This document shows, in pieces, positions 1 through 5,039 of a stretch of DNA of 5,039 bases. A model generated the notes under the pieces. It worked only from the letters and a program-made list of their open reading frames with translations, did no database searches and was not told where the DNA came from. The translations under genes were made by a program, and so were the position numbers. Position 1 is the first letter of the stretch, and each line of letters starts with the position of its first letter. The stretch comes from Methanomicrobiales archaeon (GTDB taxonomy: Archaea; Halobacteriota; Methanomicrobia; Methanomicrobiales; JACTUA01), in contig JAJRCO010000348.1 in assembly GCA_028678905.1 (NCBI GenBank), positions 1 to 5,039 on the forward strand, given 5' to 3'.

Positions 1-201
1 TCCTGCTGGGGCTCACGGGGAGGTGTAGTAGGAGGGCTTACTCAGTTCGGGGGTGTGTTTGTCCGGTGCTCCAGCTCGTTCTCCAGAATTCCAAATTTCT
101 CTTTTTGTTCCCTCCACTCTGATCAGTATTCTCTACGGAGTGTGATTCGGAATGGTACCAGTCTGGTAGCGGGATTTATCCTGCATGGAAGGCATCCGAT
201 T
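1..201. other. Left-edge stretch with no supportable gene
   Basis: This region follows the stop of the minus-strand operon. All frames are broken by stops, and I find no tRNA-like or other structured RNA. On the minus strand a short frame begins with ATG at 193-195 (first residues MPSMQDKSRYQTG) but stops at a TAG at 133-135. A second minus-strand frame, open from 122 to a TGA at 42-44, has a coding-like composition but no start codon. There is no T-run on the minus strand here that would mark an archaeal terminator. An imperfect stem (1-7 with 27-33, one G-U pair) is too weak to call. A gene may lie just beyond the edge. Confidence 0.5.
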
Positions 202-498
202 TTAACCCGATCGAGGCTCTCCGTTACGAATAGCATCCAAGGATCTGTCCCCCAGAATCTTTCGTGTCTCCTCGATAGTATGCGGGAGCTGTGGGGCGAT
301 AGAAACGAGTTCCTCCATAGAGAGGTTCCTGTCGAACGGATAGACCCAGGCACTCTCCCCCTCCAGAACCACCATTGAAATCAAACGAGCGAAAAAAAGG
401 CCGCCCATCTCCTGTGTCTCTGCAGCCTCTTCAATGACGGGTATGAAGGCCCTTCCGGCCGCATAATGGACAGACCCAAGGATCACTTTCTTAATCAT
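202..498 (-). CDS. Unrecognised 98-residue protein, third gene of the GerW/DUF2953 operon
   Basis: I do not recognise this protein. From the ATG at 498 it is 98 residues, begins MIKKVILGSVHYAAGRAF and ends in a TAA at 202-204. It has no signal peptide or clear transmembrane helix. It looks like a small soluble mixed alpha/beta protein: a beta-like start, an acidic helix around residues 20-30, a hydrophobic stretch around 33-46 (GGLFFARLISMVVL), and a helical C-terminal half with SMEELVSIAPQLPHTIEETR at about 60-79. The frame extends upstream to a GTG at 525. I prefer the ATG at 498 because it overlaps the TAA of the preceding gene (ATGATTAA), is preceded by a modest purine-rich GAAGGGA about five bases away, and gives a clean N-terminus. 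The overlap implies translational coupling with the DUF2953 gene. That it is real is supported by operon position and coupling; its function is unknown. Confidence 0.68.
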   Translation of the reverse strand: MIKKVILGSVHYAAGRAFIPVIEEAAETQEMGGLFFARLISMVVLEGESAWVYPFDRNLSMEELVSIAPQLPHTIEETRKILGDRSLDAIRNGEPRSG

Positions 499-1111
499 GG
501 GATTCCCTTCGGAACAGAACATCACGCACCGGCGGATGCATCCCGATCCTTAAAAGGCGGAACGCTAGAATTAGAGGGTACCGGACTTCGAAGGCGGTGG
601 AAAACCGACCATCAAAGACGGCTCGATCGAAATCAGGAGTCATGTGCAGCGACACACTGGAGATGGGGGAGAGTATCCCTTTAATTGCATGAAAATACCC
701 GTACACCTTTCCCGTGGTGGGGGCGAACGAAAAACCGAGCACTATATCGCAGTACAACGACTTCAGTCTCAGGTGCCTGGCCAGGTAGGCCAAGGCATGG
801 AGGGCCTCAGGGAGAAGTGCACCCCAGGCAATCTTCCTCTCTTCGGATGGTTTCTGGAGAGATTCAGATCGGGTAGCACCGGTAGGACCCCGCGGTCGGG
901 CTCTTGACCATAGGGAATGATTCATAATCATCACATCCATTACCTCTTCTTCCTGTCGCCAGCAGAATTTCATGCCGAACAGCCCCCAGATGACCATCCC
1001 GCAGGCGGATACCTGTGCCCCCTTCTTTTCCAGGATTGTCGTGATCAGGAGGGAGGTTCGAAAAAGGTAGAAAATACCAAAAATCAGTAATATTCCGAAT
1101 AATACCGCCAC
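491..1111 (-). CDS. DUF2953 domain membrane-anchored protein (YtfI-like)
   Basis: This is a 206-residue protein with one N-terminal membrane helix (residues 1-17, MAVLFGILLIFGIFYLF). A variable, charged, proline-containing linker follows at about 70-95. The C-terminal region carries the DUF2953 signature: RLKSLYCDIVLGFSFAPTTG at about 115-134 followed by KVYGYFHAI, then GRFSTAFEVRYPLILAFRLL at 168-187. The expected topology is one anchor with the domain on one face of the membrane. Bacillus YtfI is a DUF2953 protein encoded next to GerW/YtfJ, and the same pairing is seen here with the GerW gene 54 bases upstream. The start is uncertain. The GTG at 1111 is the only standard start near the helix, and its only SD-like element, GGAG, lies 12 bases away. 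The frame is open back to the GerW stop. The molecular function of the family is not established. Confidence 0.75.
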   Translation of the reverse strand: MAVLFGILLIFGIFYLFRTSLLITTILEKKGAQVSACGMVIWGLFGMKFCWRQEEEVMDVMIMNHSLWSRARPRGPTGATRSESLQKPSEERKIAWGALLPEALHALAYLARHLRLKSLYCDIVLGFSFAPTTGKVYGYFHAIKGILSPISSVSLHMTPDFDRAVFDGRFSTAFEVRYPLILAFRLLRIGMHPPVRDVLFRRESHD

Positions 1112-1165
1112 CGCTAAGGCTAGCTCCGGGTTCGGTGCAGGAACGGGAGGGGCGGCAATAGAAAC

Positions 1166-1570
1166 CTACTCCATCTCTACTTTGGACTCACCTTTTTTCT
1201 TCTCGGAATTTCCACAGGCTGTCTTGAAGGTCGCGATTATGGTGGGTAGCGATTCCGCCATAGCACCGATGATCTCTGGCCAACCCCCCTGTTTCTGGAG
1301 AGAAAGTACTTGAATTCCGTCTGGACCGCGGACATCCTTGTGAGCGACGATCACCGCGACTGGAGTGATGCCTGCTCCACCTCCTCCTCCGGAACCGTTC
1401 CCTCCCTTTACCGGGTCTCCCGCCGCACCGACGCCAAAACCAAAGCCAATGCCAGCGACAGGCAGGACCACCTTGTCTCCCATATCTATTGGCGCGCCAA
1501 GGATAGTATCTGCCTCTATTATTCTCTCCAATCGTTCCAGCATAATCTGTAAGAGTTCTTCTGCGCCCAT
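1166..1570 (-). CDS. GerW/YtfJ family protein (spore protein YtfJ-like), archaeal
   Basis: This is a 134-residue protein of the GerW (Spore_YtfJ) family. An N-terminal amphipathic helix (about 3-20, EELLQIMLERLERIIEA) leads into the family core: TILGAPIDMGDKVVLPVAG at 22-40, then GIGFGFGVGAAG, a glycine-only linker (GGNGSGGGGG, 56-65), then GITPVAVIVAHKDVRG. Near the C-terminus are LPTIIATFK and a charged lysine/glutamate tail. There is no signal peptide or membrane helix, so it should be cytoplasmic. The ATG at 1570 is preferred over the one at 1591 because AGGTGA sits five bases upstream and the family start fits. In Bacillus the homologue is a forespore protein linked to germination; in archaea the role is unknown. 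It is the first gene of the minus-strand operon and is transcribed divergently from trpB2. The DUF2953 gene downstream supports the call. Confidence 0.87.
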   Translation of the reverse strand: MGAEELLQIMLERLERIIEADTILGAPIDMGDKVVLPVAGIGFGFGVGAAGDPVKGGNGSGGGGGAGITPVAVIVAHKDVRGPDGIQVLSLQKQGGWPEIIGAMAESLPTIIATFKTACGNSEKKKGESKVEME

Positions 1571-1575
1571 GATTT

Positions 1576-1581
1576 TCACCT
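1576..1581 (-). promoter_or_regulatory. Shine-Dalgarno site of the GerW-family gene
   Basis: The minus strand reads AGGTGA five bases before the ATG at 1570, a good match to the archaeal 16S anti-SD (GGAGGTGATC). The site decides the start: it lies inside the longer frame beginning at 1591, so the internal ATG is the likely initiation codon and the protein is 134 rather than 141 residues. Confidence 0.75.
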
Positions 1582-1601
1582 GCGAGATCATGGAATGAAC
1601 A

Positions 1602-1654
1602 GATATTAAGCTTTCCTTTGGGTGGAAAAATCATTCATTATATTACATAAAAAT
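1602..1654 (-). promoter_or_regulatory. Candidate promoter region for the minus-strand operon
   Basis: The minus strand of the AT-rich divergent spacer offers several TATA-like elements: TTTTTATG near 1654-1647, TAATATAAT at 1645-1637 and TTAATATC near 1609-1602. With the usual archaeal spacing of about 25 bases from box to start, the first two would give leaders of about 45-55 bases that keep the AGGTGA site. The third would start transcription at about the SD and is less likely. No single box can be chosen by eye. Confidence 0.4.
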
Positions 1655-1661
1655 ACCATAA

Positions 1662-1677
1662 TGTATATATCTATACA
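1662..1677. promoter_or_regulatory. Palindromic operator candidate TGTATA-TATC-TATACA over the trpB2 TATA box
   Basis: A perfect 6-bp inverted repeat with a 4-base spacer lies 18 bases before the trpB2 ATG. Its left arm contains the TATATA run that best fits an archaeal TATA box, so a dimeric regulator bound here would block TBP/TFB. The arms resemble, but do not equal, the TGTACA TRP box bound by TrpY in Methanothermobacter. The regulator is not encoded in the window. Because AT-rich palindromes also arise by chance, this remains a candidate. Confidence 0.45.
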
Positions 1678-1695
1678 ATCCAAAACGGATAGAGG
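1664..1695 (+). promoter_or_regulatory. Candidate trpB2 core promoter, possibly leaderless
   Basis: A TATATAT run at 1664-1670 is centred about 28 bases before the trpB2 ATG. Archaeal TATA boxes usually lie about 25-27 bases before the transcription start, which places the start within a few bases of the ATG. The only SD-like string, GAGG at 1692-1695, abuts the ATG with no spacing and could not act as a normal ribosome site. Both facts point to a leaderless or nearly leaderless mRNA. An alternative box, ATTATATTA at 1637-1645, would give a leader of about 30 bases. Confidence 0.45.
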
Positions 1696-3054
1696 ATGAA
1701 AACCAAGATTTTACTCGAAGAGGAAGAAATGCCCCGGCAATGGTACAATATCCTTGCCGATCTACCCGGTCCCCTGGACCCCCCACTTCACCCTGCCACC
1801 CGCAAACCAGTCACACCTGACGATCTGCACGTGATCTTTCCCATGGAGCTGATCCGTCAGGAAATGAGCCCGATGCGGAATATTCCCATCCCAGAAGAAG
1901 TTGCGGAGGTTCTGCGGCTCTGGAGGCCTTCCCCCCTCTACCGGGCTTTCCGTTTGGAGCAGGCCCTGAAGACCCCGGCAAAGATCTATTTCAAGTACGA
2001 GGGAGTAAGCCCACCTGGCAGTCATAAACCGAACACCGCGGTCGCGCAGGCCTATTACAACATGAAAGAGGGTATCGAACGACTCGCCACCGAGACTGGG
2101 GCGGGTCAGTGGGGATCGGCACTCGCCTTCGCGACCTGTCACTTCGACCTCGACTGCACCATATACATGGTACGTGCCAGCTATACCCAGAAACCGTACC
2201 GGAAGATTATGATGCAGGCATGGGGAGCGGAGTGTTTCCCCAGTCCGTCCACGCGCACGAATGCCGGTAAAGCGATTCTTGAGAAACACCCGGATACCTC
2301 CGGCAGTCTGGGAATTGCCATCTCTGAAGCGGTGGAAGACGCGGCCACCCACAAAAATACGAACTATTCCCTCGGCTCTGTGCTCAACCACGTCTGCCTC
2401 CACCAGACCGTAATTGGTCTGGAAGCAAAAGAGCAGCTGGCAAAGGAAGAGGTATATCCTGATGTAATCATCGGTAGTGTGGGAGGAGGTTCAAATTTTG
2501 CCGGAATATCGTTCCCCTTTGCAGGGGAGAAACTGAAAGGCAAGCAGAAAGATGTGGATCTCGTTGCGGTGGAACCATCAGCCTGTCCCACCCTTACCAA
2601 GGGCGTTTATGCCTATGATTACGGGGATGTAGCCGGGCTTACCCCCCTGTTGAAGATGTACACACTGGGGCACGATTTTATTCCGCCCGCTATCCATGCG
2701 GGTGGTCTCCGCTATCATGGGGCTTCACCCCTGATTTCACGGCTGGTGCATGATGGTGTGATGCGGGCAGTCTCCTATCATCAGAACGAAGTGTTCGAGG
2801 CGGCCCAGCTATTTGCGCGAACTGAAGGTATCATCGTCGCACCTGAGAGCGCCCATGCGGTGAAGGGTGCCATCGATGAGGCGCTGAAATGCAGGGAAAG
2901 CGGGGAAGAAAAGGTGATCCTATTCAATAATTCCGGACATGGAGACTTCGATCTGTCCGCGTATGAGTCCTTCTTCCAGGGAAAGCTGGAGGATTACGAA
3001 TATCCGGCAGACCTGATCCGGGAATCCCTGGCCCATCTGCCTGCCGGAGCCTAA
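1696..3054 (+). CDS. trpB2: Tryptophan synthase beta-like protein, TrpB2 type
   Basis: This is a PLP-dependent fold type II enzyme of 452 residues, a usual length for the longer TrpB2 subfamily (TrpB1 is about 400). It is expected to join indole with L-serine or O-phosphoserine to make tryptophan in the cytoplasm. The PLP lysine is K111 in GSHKPNTA. The catalytic glutamate region is ETGAGQWG at 133-140 (E133), the phosphate loop is GGGSN at 263-267, EPSACPTL lies at 293-300, and the C-terminal PLP-ring motif is SGHGDFD at 413-419. The N-terminal MKTKILLEEEEMPRQWYNIL is the typical TrpB2 opening, which supports the ATG at 1696 rather than the one at codon 12. All key residues are present. No trpA or other trp gene is adjacent, as expected for a stand-alone TrpB2. 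Some archaeal TrpB2 enzymes are reported to prefer O-phosphoserine; which donor is used here cannot be read from the sequence. Control is probably through the upstream palindrome. Confidence 0.95.
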   Translation: MKTKILLEEEEMPRQWYNILADLPGPLDPPLHPATRKPVTPDDLHVIFPMELIRQEMSPMRNIPIPEEVAEVLRLWRPSPLYRAFRLEQALKTPAKIYFKYEGVSPPGSHKPNTAVAQAYYNMKEGIERLATETGAGQWGSALAFATCHFDLDCTIYMVRASYTQKPYRKIMMQAWGAECFPSPSTRTNAGKAILEKHPDTSGSLGIAISEAVEDAATHKNTNYSLGSVLNHVCLHQTVIGLEAKEQLAKEEVYPDVIIGSVGGGSNFAGISFPFAGEKLKGKQKDVDLVAVEPSACPTLTKGVYAYDYGDVAGLTPLLKMYTLGHDFIPPAIHAGGLRYHGASPLISRLVHDGVMRAVSYHQNEVFEAAQLFARTEGIIVAPESAHAVKGAIDEALKCRESGEEKVILFNNSGHGDFDLSAYESFFQGKLEDYEYPADLIRESLAHLPAGA

Positions 3055-3075
3055 AATACCTTTTTTCCTTACTCC
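3055..3075 (+). terminator. T-rich spacer after trpB2, possible weak archaeal terminator
   Basis: The 21-base gap between trpB2 and the next gene contains a T6 run at 3061-3066, then CC and further T residues, with no stem-loop. Archaeal RNA polymerase can terminate on T-runs alone, so partial termination is possible. The gap also lacks a Shine-Dalgarno for the next gene. The run is short and the genes are close, so readthrough is equally plausible. Confidence 0.3.
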
Positions 3076-4221
3076 ATGGTCATTTTCACACCATCTGGAA
3101 CCATCGGCTTTCTGATCAATCCGATAGCAGGTATGGGAGGAAAAGTGGGTCTGAAAGGAACCGATGGACAGTATGAAGAGGCGCTACGACGGGGTGCCGA
3201 ACCCCAGGCTGGCCAGCGGGCTGCTTCCGCTCTCTCTCCGCTGAAGGACACACCTCTTCTCTTTCTAACCTGTGAAGGGTCGATGGGTGAAGATGTCCTT
3301 CGGGCCTGTGGGATAGACAGGTATCAGGTAGTGTACCACCACTCCGGTCAGAGCTCAGCCGAAGATACGAAGAACGCCTGCCGGGAGTTCTGTCAGAGAG
3401 AAGTCTTCCTGATATTGTTTTGCGGAGGGGACGGAACAGCCCGTGACGTCTATTCAATCGTGCGGGACCGTATACCTATCCTGGGGATCCCCGCCGGGGT
3501 CAAAATGTATTCCGCCGTCTTCGGTGTCAATCCTGCTGCCTGCGCGGAGATCGTGCAGAATCTCGACCGTGCAGTGCTCCGCGATTCTGAAGTGGTGGAT
3601 GTCGATGAGGAAGCCTACCGGCGTGGCGAGCTCTCAACTACCATATACGGGTATGCCCGCGTTCCCTCCCTACCCCTGAGGGCCCAGGGGGGAAAACAGG
3701 AGTTTACGGCACCCGACGAGGAGGGGGCAAAGAAGGATATCGCCTTTTTCATCACCGAGCTCATGCAGGAGGATACTCTCTATATTCTGGGAGCCGGGAC
3801 CACCACGGAGGAGATCGCTCGCCGATTGGGTATCGAAAAGACGTTGCTGGGGGTCGATGTGGTGATGGGGGGGACCGTTCTTGCGCGCGATGCAGATGAA
3901 ACGGCCATTATCTCGCTGCTCGACAGGGCCGGGAAAGCGAAGATCATTGTGAGTCCCATCGGGGCACAGGGTTTCATTCTGGGCAGGGGAACACAGGCTA
4001 TCAGCCCCGCAGTAGTGCGGCGGGTGGGGGTCGAAAACGTCATCGTGGTAGCCACTCCGCACAAACTCGCCGAGACCCCGGTGCTCTATCTGGACAGCGG
4101 GGACGAATCCCTGGACCGTCTATTTGGAGATTCCATCCTCGTGATCTCCAGTTACCGCCTCGGAGTACGCAGAACTCTCCTTCATCCCTCCCTTGCAAGC
4201 GGGAAAAGTCCAAAGGATTAA
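3076..4221 (+). CDS. Putative ATP-NAD kinase-like protein (COG3199, AcoX-like)
   Basis: This is a 381-residue protein related to NAD kinases and diacylglycerol-kinase-fold enzymes. The family hallmark GFLINPIAGMGGKVGLKGTD spans residues 11-30. The nucleotide-binding GGDGT is at 117-121 inside LFCGGDGTARD, followed by GIPAGVKMYSAVFGVNP at 137-153, which corresponds to the second substrate loop. The C-terminal domain carries TLYILGAGTTTEEIARRLG at 234-252 and SPIGAQGFILGRGTQAI at 293-309, both typical of COG3199. The protein is longer than canonical NAD kinases (about 280-300 residues), and its true substrate is unproven. It may phosphorylate NAD or another small molecule. The ATG at 3076 is the only reasonable start, because the hallmark begins ten residues later. 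It has no Shine-Dalgarno: the upstream sequence is pyrimidine-rich. It lies 21 bases after trpB2 and 25 before argC, so it may be cotranscribed with either. Confidence 0.88.
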   Translation: MVIFTPSGTIGFLINPIAGMGGKVGLKGTDGQYEEALRRGAEPQAGQRAASALSPLKDTPLLFLTCEGSMGEDVLRACGIDRYQVVYHHSGQSSAEDTKNACREFCQREVFLILFCGGDGTARDVYSIVRDRIPILGIPAGVKMYSAVFGVNPAACAEIVQNLDRAVLRDSEVVDVDEEAYRRGELSTTIYGYARVPSLPLRAQGGKQEFTAPDEEGAKKDIAFFITELMQEDTLYILGAGTTTEEIARRLGIEKTLLGVDVVMGGTVLARDADETAIISLLDRAGKAKIIVSPIGAQGFILGRGTQAISPAVVRRVGVENVIVVATPHKLAETPVLYLDSGDESLDRLFGDSILVISSYRLGVRRTLLHPSLASGKSPKD

Positions 4222-4246
4222 TCCATCACAAAGGGATCAAATTTTT

Positions 4247-5039
4247 ATGGAAATCGCGATTATTGGTGCCTCCGGTTACACGGGCGGAGAGTTGATGCGC
4301 CTTCTTCTGACACATTCCACCGCTATAGTGACCTCTGCCACCTCCCGCACCCTTGCCGGGAAGCCGGTCGATTCCGTCCACACGCACCTGAAAGGGCAGA
4401 TCGATCTCGCCTTCTCCAATCCCGCGATCGACCAGATCGATGCCGATTTTGCGTTCCTTGCCGTTCCCCACACTGTGGCCATGAAGTATGGTGGCACACT
4501 CCGGGATCAGGGGATCCGGGTGGTGGATCTCTCTGCGGATTACCGTCTTCCCAGGGATATGTTCGAAAAGGTATATGGAGTCGCTCACACCAACTATTTC
4601 ACGGTCCCCTACGGCCTTACCGAACTTCACCGTGATGAGGTGAGGAATGCCACATTCGTGGCAAACCCGGGGTGTTTCCCCACCGGTGCGACCCTCGCCG
4701 CCGCTCCGCTGGCACCGTACGCGAAGGCCATTATCTTTGATTCCAAGACCGGGGTGTCTGGAGCAGGAAATACCGTCACCGACACCACCCATTATCCAAA
4801 CGTGGCCGATAATATCAGTCCCTATAAGTGGACTCGGCACCGGCATCTTTCGGAAATGCAGATGGAGATTTCTCGACTGGGGTCAAAGGCAAAATGTTAT
4901 TTTACTCCTCACCTGGTTCCCGTAAACCGGGGGATCCTGACCACAGCCCATATCCTCCTTGCCGAACCCATGAACCAGAAGGACGCGGAAAACCTCTACC
5001 GGAAGTTTTATCAGGGTATGCATTTCGTACGATACCAGA
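4247..5039 (+). CDS. argC: N-acetyl-gamma-glutamyl-phosphate reductase (ArgC), 3' end outside window
   Basis: ArgC is the third arginine-biosynthesis enzyme: NADPH-dependent reduction of N-acetylglutamyl phosphate to the semialdehyde. The first 264 codons are present; the family is usually about 320-345 residues, so roughly 60-80 are missing at the edge. The start MEIAIIGASGYTGGELMRLL is the Rossmann NADP-binding motif. Other marks are LSADYRL at 95-101, the catalytic cysteine C143 in NPGCFPTG, SKTGVSGAG at 166-174, HRHLSEM at 198-204 with the catalytic histidine, and HLVPVNRGI at 222-230. The frame is intact with no broken motif. The ATG at 4247 places the Rossmann motif at the expected N-terminus. 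Its Shine-Dalgarno is weak (AAGGGATCA about seven bases upstream, with T-rich sequence between). In methanogens argJ and argB often follow, but that cannot be seen here. Confidence 0.97.
   Translation, partial: MEIAIIGASGYTGGELMRLLLTHSTAIVTSATSRTLAGKPVDSVHTHLKGQIDLAFSNPAIDQIDADFAFLAVPHTVAMKYGGTLRDQGIRVVDLSADYRLPRDMFEKVYGVAHTNYFTVPYGLTELHRDEVRNATFVANPGCFPTGATLAAAPLAPYAKAIIFDSKTGVSGAGNTVTDTTHYPNVADNISPYKWTRHRHLSEMQMEISRLGSKAKCYFTPHLVPVNRGILTTAHILLAEPMNQKDAENLYRKFYQGMHFVRYQ

Noticed and set aside
1..33. Imperfect stem-loop at the extreme left edge, considered as a terminator
   Set aside because: The stem is 7 pairs including a G-U with a large loop, there is no T-run on either side, and the edge cuts off the context.
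133..195. 20-codon minus-strand ATG frame ending in TAG, considered as a pyrrolysine readthrough gene
   Set aside because: Reading through the TAG gives a peptide with no recognisable features, pyrrolysine use is not expected in this lineage, and there is no convincing ribosome site.
55..378. 107-residue plus-strand open frame at the left
   Set aside because: It is antisense to the coupled 98-residue gene over much of its length, is serine/arginine-rich like a shadow frame, and has no ribosome site.
1384..1445. Apparent repeat from glycine-codon runs in the GerW-family gene
   Set aside because: The repetitiveness comes from a polyglycine linker, a family-typical glycine-rich loop, rather than from a tandem DNA repeat or phase-variable tract.
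1188..1634. 148-residue minus-strand frame overlapping the GerW-family gene
   Set aside because: It is the same strand in another frame, with an arginine-rich translation typical of a GC-shifted shadow. The GerW frame carries the family motifs and the SD.
1762..2403. 213-residue open frame on the minus strand, opposite trpB2
   Set aside because: It is antisense to the well-supported trpB2, its translation has a low-complexity, arginine/glycine-rich shadow character with no domain, and no promoter or ribosome site fits.
4226..4846. 206-residue minus-strand open frame opposite argC
   Set aside because: The frame mirrors argC codons. All conserved ArgC motifs are on the plus strand, and the antisense product matches nothing I recognise.

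Overview
The window looks like part of a methanogenic archaeon's chromosome, most likely from the Methanomicrobiales or a close relative. That is inference from protein resemblance, not a database search. The supporting features are an archaeal-type TrpB2, a COG3199 ATP-NAD kinase-like protein opening with GFLINPIAGMGG, a GerW/DUF2953 gene pair in a non-Bacillus setting, AT-rich TATA-type promoters and a GGTGA-type Shine-Dalgarno. Base composition is fairly even, with moderately high GC in the genes and an AT-rich divergent promoter. I see no mobile element, CRISPR array, tRNA or rRNA.

Left half, minus strand (about 1570 down to 202): an apparent three-gene operon. First is a GerW/YtfJ-family protein, then a membrane-anchored DUF2953 protein, then an unrecognised 98-residue protein whose ATG overlaps the DUF2953 stop. 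GerW and DUF2953 relatives are neighbours in Bacillus (ytfJ and ytfI), where they are spore-related. Here the pair sits in an archaeon not expected to sporulate, so its job is unknown. Positions 1-201, downstream of this operon, hold no convincing gene.

Centre (1571-1695): a divergent AT-rich control region serving the minus-strand operon and the plus-strand trpB2. A perfect 6+6 bp inverted repeat, TGTATA-TATC-TATACA, covers the TATA-like element about 27 bases before the trpB2 ATG. This fits a repressor-controlled and possibly leaderless trpB2 transcript.

Right half, plus strand (1696 to the right edge): trpB2 (PLP-dependent tryptophan synthase beta-like), a COG3199 putative ATP-NAD kinase/AcoX-like protein, and the 5' 264 codons of argC (arginine biosynthesis), which runs off the window. 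The three are codirectional with gaps of 21 and 25 bases. A T6 run follows trpB2, so they may or may not share one transcript. The common theme is amino-acid biosynthesis with an uncharacterised kinase-like protein in the middle.
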